Assembly (NCBI GenBank): GCA_009996555.1
Contig: JAACZX010000120.1
Span: forward strand, 1-7,090
Source: Chitinophagaceae bacterium
GTDB taxonomy: Bacteria > Bacteroidota > Bacteroidia > Chitinophagales > Chitinophagaceae
Reading direction: 5' to 3'
DNA length: 7,090 nucleotides
Each line of letters opens with the position of its first letter. The stretch's first letter is position 1. A model generated the notes under the pieces. That model had not been told where the DNA came from and ran no database searches. It saw only the letters and a program-made list of their open reading frames with translations. Shown one piece after another: positions 1-6,352 of this stretch. The position numbers and the translations under genes were made by a program.

Positions 1-237
1 ATGAAATTTGCTGCGTGGAAACTCAAGTTTAAGATCAAAGAAGTGCCCATTACATTTGTTGACCGTAAACTGGGTGTAAGCAAAATGAACAAAGGCATTG
101 TAAAAGAAGGAATTCTTGGTGTATTAAAACTACGCTGGCAAAGCCTGTTTAAAGATTACCATGCCCGCATGAAAAATAAAAGCGAAGGTTCTTCCAAATT
201 TGCATCAGACGAGATCATTGCGCAAAGCAATTCCTGA
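1..237 (+). CDS. Glycosyltransferase family 2, polyprenol-phosphate mannose synthase-like (3' end only)
   Basis: The gene is cut at the left edge. The 78 visible residues are the C-terminal part of a reading frame that is open from base 1 to the TGA at 235-237, and the ATG at base 1 is probably an internal methionine. The segment MKFAAWKLKFKIKEVPITFVDR followed by LGVSKMNKGIVKEGILGVLKLRW matches, from memory, the end of the catalytic domain in Dpm1-like GT2 enzymes. These transfer a sugar, typically mannose from GDP-mannose, to a polyprenyl phosphate at the cytoplasmic face of the membrane, supplying sugar for glycosylation. The conserved EVPI.F.DR.xGxSKM pattern is the main support. The tail after about residue 55 is polar with no membrane segment, so this is the short type lacking a GtrA-like extension. 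The catalytic DxD motif lies outside the window, so sugar and acceptor cannot be confirmed. Another GT2 lipid-linked transferase is the main alternative. Confidence 0.72.
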   Translation: MKFAAWKLKFKIKEVPITFVDRKLGVSKMNKGIVKEGILGVLKLRWQSLFKDYHARMKNKSEGSSKFASDEIIAQSNS

Positions 238-239
238 TC

Positions 240-1946
240 TTAATTGTTGTAATTCATATTTAATTCCAGCCAGGTTGTTTTCTTTGTTTGCTGTATCAGC
301 AAATAACTGATTGCCAGCAATACTGCACCGGCAACAAGTAAGATGTAATTGTAATTGAATAAAAAGTAATGCAACGCACCTGCCGATCCTGCAATAAAAA
401 GAAAAAGAATAGTGCGTAAGAAATTGCCGCCGCTGTTTGCTCCAACCGGTGGAGAGGAGAAAGGCAGCTTGCGTACCATGATCTTACTGAGTACAACACA
501 AATAAATAACTGTGCACACATGCCCATAAACAGGTTGGGCAAAATTGCCACTCCCCATAACGATACTGAAATAAATGAAATAAGTATCGCCAGCGGCAGG
601 AAGAACATGGTGAGTGCAGCGGTAATACTTCCGTTTAAAATTTTTCCCGGAGCTTGTAACGGTGCTAAATGCCAGATCCATGATGCTTTCCATTTTTCAG
701 AAATCACAATATGCTGTAATGCTGTTATGAGCAGCAGCGTAGAAAAGTAAATGATGCCGATGAACAAAGGCCGCATACGTTCCGGGTCAGTAAACGAATC
801 AAAATTGCGGTTACTTCCCCTGAAAAAGAAAATGAAAAAGTAAACAAACAAATAACCGATGGAAGGATATACCTTAATCTTAAAATCACGGTTGCGGCTC
901 ATCATCTTCCATGTAAATAAAAAGCCGGCACGTTCAGCGCCTTTTGCTGTAAGAACAGATGCAAGTTTTTCAGCAAAGCTTTTCTTTTCAACTTTTGTTT
1001 TAATTGGCTGTTTTGTCAGCTGTTCTGAACTGCCTGCATTGATCTGGGCAAGTTTTTGCGTAAATGTTGGTGCAAATATTTTTACCACGGCCCATATTGC
1101 AATTGCAGGAACAAAAAAAGCAGCAGCAATATAAGCAACTGTTGATGCGGTAAAGGTGAGTGTGTACAAAGATTCCCACGCTTCTCCAAACCAGTAAGAA
1201 GGCAATAACCAGATGAAGCTGTAGGACGATACATCGATGTTTTGCATAGCTGACCGTTCGATCATACGTGGCACCACCTGGTAGCTGGCAAAAATGAGCA
1301 CTGCAAAAAATATCTGGAAATATGTGATGATGCTTTGAAACTTTGCGGGTGTTGTGATCTTGAGTATAAGCAGGTACACCGCATTAATAACAAAGATGGT
1401 AAGCAGGGTTGCAAGAATAAACAATGGAACCATAAGCAATGCGCCGCCAATTCCTTTCTGAACAAATACAGTGATAATTCCCGGAATACTCATGGGTAGT
1501 ACCACTTTACTTAAATGAACCACAATGTGCAGGAGCCTGCTTACAACAATGGTTTTATCATTTACAGGTTTGGGCAATAAAATATAATTATCTCTTACAT
1601 CAATCAATACCGTTGTAAAATCAGAGATTAATATACCGGCCAGCATAAAAATGTAAAACGAAAAATAAAACGTAAGACTGGTAGCATAACTATTACCAAA
1701 CATAAATGCCAATAAGAAGAACAGGCCGGTGAGCAAGGCAATAAACATGGTGCCTAATGTTGCATTCGATACCGCTTTTTCATTTTTGTTTTGCTGTACC
1801 TGCCGGATGCTGTTTGGCCGGCGGTCATCCATAATGAGCTTGCTTGTAAGAATGGCTTTCAGATGCGGCATGTGTACGCCCATCTTTGTGTAAAGCGGGG
1901 CAGGCAACAAGACGGCTTTTAAAAGCAGTTGTGATATTTTGTTCAT
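240..1946 (-). CDS. ABC transporter permease (ABC-2-like, about 12 membrane segments)
   Basis: This 568-residue integral membrane protein is the membrane partner of the ATPase encoded just upstream. Hydrophobic stretches lie near residues 65-84, 92-112, 140-160, 168-196, 205-225, 266-290, 361-376, 393-415, 440-466, 468-488, 511-530 and 533-552. A charged, Lys-rich soluble section at about 291-358 separates two six-segment halves. The motif DVRDNYILLPKPV at 116-128, after the second segment, resembles the cytoplasmic coupling stretch of large export permeases of the ABC-2/EcsB kind (recalled, not searched). The ATG at 1946 begins 2 bases after the ATPase stop, so translation is probably coupled; no Shine-Dalgarno is evident. 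There is no signal peptide and no extracytoplasmic domain of MacB/FtsX type. The substrate is unknown. Length is well above the usual 250-400 residues of simple ABC-2 permeases, consistent with both halves being carried on one chain. Confidence 0.8.
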   Translation of the reverse strand: MNKISQLLLKAVLLPAPLYTKMGVHMPHLKAILTSKLIMDDRRPNSIRQVQQNKNEKAVSNATLGTMFIALLTGLFFLLAFMFGNSYATSLTFYFSFYIFMLAGILISDFTTVLIDVRDNYILLPKPVNDKTIVVSRLLHIVVHLSKVVLPMSIPGIITVFVQKGIGGALLMVPLFILATLLTIFVINAVYLLILKITTPAKFQSIITYFQIFFAVLIFASYQVVPRMIERSAMQNIDVSSYSFIWLLPSYWFGEAWESLYTLTFTASTVAYIAAAFFVPAIAIWAVVKIFAPTFTQKLAQINAGSSEQLTKQPIKTKVEKKSFAEKLASVLTAKGAERAGFLFTWKMMSRNRDFKIKVYPSIGYLFVYFFIFFFRGSNRNFDSFTDPERMRPLFIGIIYFSTLLLITALQHIVISEKWKASWIWHLAPLQAPGKILNGSITAALTMFFLPLAILISFISVSLWGVAILPNLFMGMCAQLFICVVLSKIMVRKLPFSSPPVGANSGGNFLRTILFLFIAGSAGALHYFLFNYNYILLVAGAVLLAISYLLIQQTKKTTWLELNMNYNN

Positions 1947-1948
1947 GG

Positions 1949-2719
1949 TTAGTCTAATGCGTTCAGTAATTGATCAGATGCAGCGTTCAGTGCTTCATTG
2001 CTTGTGAGCGAAGCAAATATTTTTTCAAGGCTTTGGTTGCCTTGCTGCTGTTTCAGTTCTTCAAACGTACCGTCGGCCACTACCACACCTTCGTTGATGA
2101 GGATGATGCGGCTGCTTACTTTTTCCACCACATCCATCATGTGGCTGCTGTAGAAAATAGTTTTGCCTTCCTGTGCAAGTTTGCTGATGAGTTCTTTTAC
2201 AATAATAACGCTGTTGGCATCAAGCCCGCTCAAAGGTTCATCAAGAATAATAATATCGGGGTTATGTAACAGACCCGATGTAATGAGTACTTTTTGCCGC
2301 ATGCCTTTGCTGAAAGTATCCATCCGCTGATGAAGATTTTCACCAAGGCCAAATGCAGTAAGCATCTTTACAGCACGGTCTGCTGCTGTTGCTTCGGGCA
2401 GGTTATACAATTCGCCCATGAGCGATAAGAATTCCATCGGCGTTAATACTTCATACAGCTCAGCCAGCTCCGGTACATAGCCAATCATTCCTTTTACCGT
2501 GAGCGGATCGTTCTTGATGTTAGTGCCTTTTATGAACACATCGCCTTCAAAATCGCTGATGAGACCACAAAGGATCTTTACCGTAGTGCTTTTGCCTGCA
2601 CCGTTCGGTCCAATATAACCGATCACCTCACCGGGTTTAACCGTAAGGTCAATGCCTTTCAGTACTTGTTTGTTACCGTAATTTTTGTAAATGTTTTTCA
2701 GTGTAATGATTGGTTCCAT
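1949..2719 (-). CDS. ABC transporter ATP-binding protein
   Basis: This 256-residue cytoplasmic ATPase powers the permease encoded next to it. All nucleotide-binding elements are present in order: an aromatic Y14 in the A-loop position, Walker A GPNGAGKST at 37-45, the Q-loop region GYVPE at 80-84, signature FSKGMRQK at 136-143, Walker B IIILDEP at 156-162 with catalytic E161, D-loop SGLD at 164-167, and switch histidine H193 in SSH. Two positions depart from textbook form: E84 replaces the Q-loop glutamine and the signature reads FSKGM rather than LSGGQ. Both are common in the CcmA/EcsA-like subfamily linked to ABC-2 exporters, so activity is expected. About 40 residues follow the core as a helical tail. 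The ATG at 2719 places the first beta strand (IITLKNIYKNYG) right at the N-terminus, as usual. A Bacteroidota-type -7 box lies 20 bases upstream. Cargo cannot be read from the ATPase. Confidence 0.93.
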   Translation of the reverse strand: MEPIITLKNIYKNYGNKQVLKGIDLTVKPGEVIGYIGPNGAGKSTTVKILCGLISDFEGDVFIKGTNIKNDPLTVKGMIGYVPELAELYEVLTPMEFLSLMGELYNLPEATAADRAVKMLTAFGLGENLHQRMDTFSKGMRQKVLITSGLLHNPDIIILDEPLSGLDANSVIIVKELISKLAQEGKTIFYSSHMMDVVEKVSSRIILINEGVVVADGTFEELKQQQGNQSLEKIFASLTSNEALNAASDQLLNALD

Positions 2720-2738
2720 GTATTTCAGTTGAGCTGTA

Positions 2739-2746
2739 CAAATCTA
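2739..2746 (-). promoter_or_regulatory. Candidate Bacteroidota -7 promoter box for the ABC operon
   Basis: On the minus strand these bases read TAGATTTG, a perfect match to the Bacteroidota -7 consensus TAnnTTTG. It sits 19 bases ahead of the ATPase start codon, which would give a leader of roughly a dozen bases. No clear TTTG -33 element is seen about 20 bases further upstream, so the call rests on one box. The box is part of the near-palindrome CAAATCTATTTG at 2739-2750, so a repressor-type site is also possible. Confidence 0.4.
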
Positions 2747-2797
2747 TTTGTGAAATGAATACCATCTGCATTTCTTTTTTGATTTTCTTTGGTGCTT

Positions 2798-3676
2798 ATG
2801 CGTAAGGCTTTTTTGCAATTACATGCTGCTGTATTTCTTGCCGGGTTTACCGGTGTGTTGGGGCGTTTAATTGAACTGAACGAAGGCTGGCTGGTATGGT
2901 ACCGGATGTTGTTGTCGGCCATTCTTCTTTTTATTCTGATGCTGTTGCGAAAACAGATACTCCGTATTGAAAAGAAATATTTGCTGCAGTGTATAGCTGT
3001 TGGAGCACTGATTGCCCTGCATTGGGTATTTTTTTACGGCAGTGTAAAATATGCCAACGTATCCATTGCGTTGGTTTGCTTTGCTGCAACGGGTTCGTTC
3101 ACGGCTTTTCTTGAACCGTTGATTATCCGGCGAAAAATTGATCTGGTAGAAGTATTGCTTGGCTTGCTGGTATTGCTCGGTATTTATCTCATTTTTCATT
3201 TTGATGTGCATTATAAAACGGGGATCCTGTTAGGTGTTGCTGCCGCATTTCTTTCTGCGCTGTTTCCCATTTACAATAAGCGGTTGATACAGCATGTACC
3301 AGTTTCGGCGTTAACCTTATATGAGCTGAGCGGCGGTTGGTTGCTGTTGAGTTTAGTACTTCCGTTTTATCTGCAAATATCCCCTGCAACAAAACATTTT
3401 CCATCGTTAAATGATTGGTTCTGGCTACTGATACTGGCTTTGTTTTGTACGGTGCTGGCTGTGCAGTTATCCGTTAGTGCTTTGAAGAAGATATCGCCGT
3501 TCACTGCTAATCTCACTTACAATCTCGAACCTGTTTATGGTATTGCACTTGCGTTCCTTATTTACCACGAAGAAAAAGAATTGGGCGATGGGTTTGTGTG
3601 GGGTATCCTGCTTATTGTGGCAAGTGTGGTTATTCAGACTTTGAGGGTGTGGAGGGAGAGGAGAGTTTTAAAATAG
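2798..3676 (+). CDS. EamA/DMT-family transporter
   Basis: This 292-residue inner-membrane protein belongs to the drug/metabolite transporter superfamily, members of which export or exchange amino acids, metabolites or drugs. About ten hydrophobic segments can be counted, near residues 5-22, 33-50, 62-81, 87-110, 116-134, 141-160, 168-192, 205-228, 234-256 and 265-282, fitting two five-segment EamA repeats. Typical landmarks are WYRMLLSA at 34-41, the GSVKYANVSIA stretch at 81-91 ending a first-half segment, and SPFTANLTYNLEPVYG at 233-248 in the second half, equivalent to the S.....L.P..... motif of the family. The frame is open from a TTG at 2789, but the ATG at 2798 is preferred because MRKAFLQLHAAVFLAG then leads directly into the first helix. 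No Shine-Dalgarno is visible. It is divergent from the ABC operon and stands alone in the window. The substrate is unknown; family membership is secure. Confidence 0.88.
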   Translation: MRKAFLQLHAAVFLAGFTGVLGRLIELNEGWLVWYRMLLSAILLFILMLLRKQILRIEKKYLLQCIAVGALIALHWVFFYGSVKYANVSIALVCFAATGSFTAFLEPLIIRRKIDLVEVLLGLLVLLGIYLIFHFDVHYKTGILLGVAAAFLSALFPIYNKRLIQHVPVSALTLYELSGGWLLLSLVLPFYLQISPATKHFPSLNDWFWLLILALFCTVLAVQLSVSALKKISPFTANLTYNLEPVYGIALAFLIYHEEKELGDGFVWGILLIVASVVIQTLRVWRERRVLK

Positions 3677-3704
3677 AGTTATGAGTTAAAGGTTATGGGT
3701 TACG
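3677..3704 (+). repeat. Degenerate heptamer tandem repeat, left array
   Basis: Starting immediately after the transporter stop codon, four consecutive 7-base units can be read: AGTTATG, AGTTAAA, GGTTATG, GGTTACG. Every unit keeps GTTA at the same phase, giving consensus RGTTAYG with a few changes. The array is noncoding and occupies the 3' flank of the gene. Its function is unknown; it resembles the short tandemly repeated heptanucleotides described from intergenic DNA of cyanobacteria, but no common origin is implied. Confidence 0.6.
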
Positions 3705-3712
3705 AAGGAGTA

Positions 3713-3746
3713 CTCTGCGTTTTACGCTGCATCTTCTTTCTCTGCG
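3713..3746 (+). repeat. CTCTGCG direct repeat pair in the central spacer
   Basis: The heptamer CTCTGCG occurs at 3713-3719 and again at 3740-3746, 27 bases apart, which is four 7-base steps less one base. The bases between read as loosely related pieces (TTTTACG, CTGCATC, TTCTTT). This bridges the two clearer arrays on either side and suggests that the whole spacer grew from heptameric units, although this middle part is too degraded to be sure. Confidence 0.4.
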
Positions 3747-3770
3747 CCAAAAAAAAGTGCAAAGCCGGAT

Positions 3771-3812
3771 TTTATACTTCCAACTTCGCACCTCGTACCT
3801 CGTACCTCGTAC
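3771..3812 (-). repeat. Heptamer tandem repeat, right array (three exact GTACGAG units plus decayed copies)
   Basis: Read on the minus strand from 3812 to 3771 there are six 7-base units in unbroken phase: GTACGAG, GTACGAG, GTACGAG, GTGCGAA, GTTGGAA, GTATAAA. The first three are identical and the rest decay away from them while keeping GT at positions 1-2 and A at position 6. The array ends 7 bases beyond the stop codon of the TonB-dependent receptor, so each of the two convergent genes has a heptamer array at its 3' end, in opposite orientations. No ordinary GC-rich hairpin plus T-run terminator was found in this spacer. Confidence 0.75.
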
Positions 3813-3819
3813 TTTCAAA

Positions 3820-6264
3820 TTAGAATTCTAATATAAATCCTATCGTTGGTGTTACACTCGGATCGTTGTTTTGCAGAATGACAGGAATGGCATTGCTGCC
3901 ATCGGCTGCAATAGGTCGGCCGTTTGTTGTTGCAAAACCACTGTTATCAGCTGTACGTTTGAACGTGTATTGCGGAAATGCAGGACTCTTTGCTACATAC
4001 CAATTCGTCACATCTAAAAACACATCGAGTGTTAAGCGTTTAAAATTCCATTTCTTATCAATACGCACATCACTTGCATGAAACGCAGTAAGACGATTTT
4101 GATTTAAGCGATTGTAATCAAGCACACCTTCACCAATACTCAAATAATTTAAACGACTTGCTCCTTCGTTAAACGGTGTAAATGGAGCACCGCCCTGGTA
4201 ACGGAATTTCAACCCAAGCTCCCAGTTGCGTGGAAATTTGTAACCCCATGTTACACTCAACAGGTGACGGTTGTCCCATGCACTCGCCACATACTTGTTA
4301 TCGCTGCCGGTAAACTGGCTTACAAATAAGGTATAACTGAACACGCCGTAAAAACGATTGGTGAGTTTTTGTTGTGCAAAAAACTCAACCCCATAAGTAC
4401 GTCCTTTACCTGTATTCACAACATCTTCATTACCGAGTATGTTGAAGTCGCCGCCTTTGTTGGCAAGGTTAATACCATCACGCACACTCACCGGCATATT
4501 TCCGTAGGCTTTGTAGAATGCTTCAACTGTAAAACGTGTGGTGTTCTTGGGTAAAAATTCCAAACCAATTACATAATGATCGCTGTGCTGATAACCGGCA
4601 TCACGGTTTAAGTAATTGTTGTTATTGTCTTTGAAACCAAGAATGGTGTAAGGCGACAGTTTGTAATAACGCCCAACACTTGCATTCAGATTCCATTTAT
4701 CGCCTAACACATAACTCAAGCCTACACGTGGACTGAATGTCTGGAACAGGTTCATGCCTTCATCAGTAAATGTATTACCATCCATACGTACGCCGAAGTT
4801 TACACCCAGGCGATCAGCAAAGAAACGTTTGCCCACCTGTGCAAATGCACCCAGCTTTACAAAGTTGTTTGAGGTGTTGAAGTTGGCTTTAATCTCCGGC
4901 TGTACCAGGTTGCCCAATGTATCTCTGATGGCTGCACGCACCCGTGCAAAGCCTTCGTTGCTGAACTGCGGATTTTGTACCACAGCACCATAACTGATCT
5001 TCCAGCCATTCTTTGTCTGGTTTACATCGAAACGCAACTTGTTTTCAGTTTCGTTTGATGTTACATCCAGTGATTGTTCTGCAGCAACAGGATTAAGATT
5101 GTCTTCAAACCGTGTAATGTTATTGTTGAAAGCATTGCGGCTGAGTGCAAGGTTCCAGTAACCATTTTTAATTGTGCGGCGCAACGTAGCACCAACAGTA
5201 TAATTCCATTGGTTGATGTTGGGGTTGCTGTTGAGGATATATAATTTTTCGGGTGTTGCTTCTGATGGCGCAGAAAAACTAAACTCATCAATTGCACCAA
5301 TACCCAACAGTGTTAAGGTTGTTTTTTTATTGAACTGGTGTGTAACCTTGTACTGAAAATCCCAGTAGTTGGGCCGGATCGGTAAGTCCAGCGCCTGGAA
5401 TAAAAACTGCAGATAGCTTCTTCTTGCACTGGCAAGAAAAGTCGTCTTTTTATTATTGCTTAACGGTCCTTCAAGCGTAGCTGCCAGTTCGGTGGCGCTT
5501 AAACGCACATTCCCCTGTACACGGTTGCTGTTACCACGTTTCTGTTTAAATTCAAACACACTGCTCAACGCATTATCATAACGGGCATCAAAAGCAGAAG
5601 AACTCAACTTTACATCTTCAATAAAACTTACGTTGAGAATACCTGTTGGTCCACCACCTGCTCCTTGCGTAGAAAAGTGATTGATGACAGGTATTTCAAT
5701 GCCATCTAAATAAAATACATTTTCGCCGGGACCACCACCACGGATGATGATATCGTTACGGAAACCGCCTACACTTCCGGCCGTACCGCCCACGCCGGGC
5801 AGTGTATTAATTACACGGCTGATATCGAAGTTGCCGCCGGGATTGGCTTTAATTTCTTCTGTTGTTAAGCGTTGCACACTCAACGGTGTTTCCAGTGTAG
5901 CCACCTTAGCAGTGCGCCTGCCCGTAACCGTTATTTCGCCAATGGTTTTGATGTCTTCCTCCATTTCCACCTGTACATTTATTTCGTTACCGGTGGTTAA
6001 TACAACATTGTAAAGCGTAAAGGGTTTATAGCCCACTTTTGAAAAAACGATATTGTACGATTTCGGGTCGATATTGCTGATACGGAAACGCCCCGACGAA
6101 TCGGTAACTGTGCCGGCTTCTGTTTTTTCAACAATTACAGACACGCCATCTACCGGCAATTGTGTTATTTTGTTTATAACTGTACCGGTAATAATCGCCT
6201 TGTTTTGCGCTGTCAGCGAAAAAGAGGCAAAAATAAAAACGAGCGAAAGGATGATCTTATTCAT
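3820..6264 (-). CDS. TonB-dependent outer-membrane receptor with N-terminal carboxypeptidase-regulatory-like domain
   Basis: This 814-residue protein is a ligand-gated outer-membrane transporter driven by TonB-ExbBD. Residues 1-20 form a signal peptide (hydrophobic IILSLVFIFASFSL, cut near TAQ-NK). Residues 22-103 form a CarboxypepD_reg-like beta sandwich with the usual GTVINKITQLPVDGVSV start, TDSSGRF and YNIVFSKVGYK. GEITVTGRR at 109-117 lies where a TonB-box-like stretch is expected. The plug spans about 120-240, with NDIIIRGGGPGENVFYLDGIEIP at 170-192. The rest is a beta barrel rich in alternating aromatic strands, ending in ILEF; the terminal Phe is the usual barrel assembly signal. Length fits a general receptor rather than a SusC (about 1000 residues), and no SusD-like gene is adjacent. 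The ATG at 6264 is fixed by the signal peptide. The ligand cannot be deduced; siderophore, cobalamin, peptide or other small molecule are all possible. Confidence 0.92.
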   Translation of the reverse strand: MNKIILSLVFIFASFSLTAQNKAIITGTVINKITQLPVDGVSVIVEKTEAGTVTDSSGRFRISNIDPKSYNIVFSKVGYKPFTLYNVVLTTGNEINVQVEMEEDIKTIGEITVTGRRTAKVATLETPLSVQRLTTEEIKANPGGNFDISRVINTLPGVGGTAGSVGGFRNDIIIRGGGPGENVFYLDGIEIPVINHFSTQGAGGGPTGILNVSFIEDVKLSSSAFDARYDNALSSVFEFKQKRGNSNRVQGNVRLSATELAATLEGPLSNNKKTTFLASARRSYLQFLFQALDLPIRPNYWDFQYKVTHQFNKKTTLTLLGIGAIDEFSFSAPSEATPEKLYILNSNPNINQWNYTVGATLRRTIKNGYWNLALSRNAFNNNITRFEDNLNPVAAEQSLDVTSNETENKLRFDVNQTKNGWKISYGAVVQNPQFSNEGFARVRAAIRDTLGNLVQPEIKANFNTSNNFVKLGAFAQVGKRFFADRLGVNFGVRMDGNTFTDEGMNLFQTFSPRVGLSYVLGDKWNLNASVGRYYKLSPYTILGFKDNNNNYLNRDAGYQHSDHYVIGLEFLPKNTTRFTVEAFYKAYGNMPVSVRDGINLANKGGDFNILGNEDVVNTGKGRTYGVEFFAQQKLTNRFYGVFSYTLFVSQFTGSDNKYVASAWDNRHLLSVTWGYKFPRNWELGLKFRYQGGAPFTPFNEGASRLNYLSIGEGVLDYNRLNQNRLTAFHASDVRIDKKWNFKRLTLDVFLDVTNWYVAKSPAFPQYTFKRTADNSGFATTNGRPIAADGSNAIPVILQNNDPSVTPTIGFILEF

Positions 6265-6352
6265 AATTTTTTAGTTCCACTTGTGTAAAACATAAAATGG
6301 CGCAAATTGTTTAAATTATCTTGTAGAAATAAATATTTAATTAAACTGTTCA
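6265..6352. promoter_or_regulatory. Divergent AT-rich control region between receptor and S9 peptidase genes
   Basis: This 88-base spacer must hold the start signals of both divergent genes. The best candidate on the minus strand is TATGTTTT (6287-6294), seven of eight to the TAnnTTTG -7 consensus and 22 bases ahead of the receptor start; no -33 TTTG pairs with it at normal spacing. For the peptidase no perfect box was found. A short run GGAAC precedes the receptor start by about 10 bases but is a weak ribosome-binding site. No Fur-type or other recognisable operator stands out. Confidence 0.35.

Noticed and set aside
412..1134. Plus-strand open frames at 412-750 and 859-1134
   Set aside because: Both are antisense to the permease and their translations have no recognisable domain; the permease frame gives coherent membrane segments throughout.
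2784..2791. TTTCTTTG as a plus-strand -7 box for the EamA transporter gene
   Set aside because: It matches seven of eight consensus bases but lies only six bases before the start codon and has no properly spaced -33 element.
2789..2797. TTG at 2789 or GTG at 2792 as the start of the EamA transporter
   Set aside because: Both would add two or three residues at most, with no ribosome-binding site to favour them; the ATG at 2798 is the simplest start.
2867..3211. A 114-codon minus-strand frame
   Set aside because: It is the antisense of the EamA transporter, is rich in Asn/Gln/Lys from complementary codons, and has no family resemblance.
3743..3759. GCGC ... GTGC hairpin next to an A-run as a terminator
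   Set aside because: The stem is only four pairs including a wobble, the A-run is in the loop rather than downstream, and no T-run follows on either strand.
3771..3812. The repeat array as a CRISPR
   Set aside because: Units are 7 bases long and directly adjacent with no spacers, and no cas gene is present.
6309..6346. GTTTAA ... TTAAAC inverted repeat upstream of the S9 peptidase
   Set aside because: The arms are six AT-rich bases 26 bases apart in a very AT-rich spacer, which is expected by chance.
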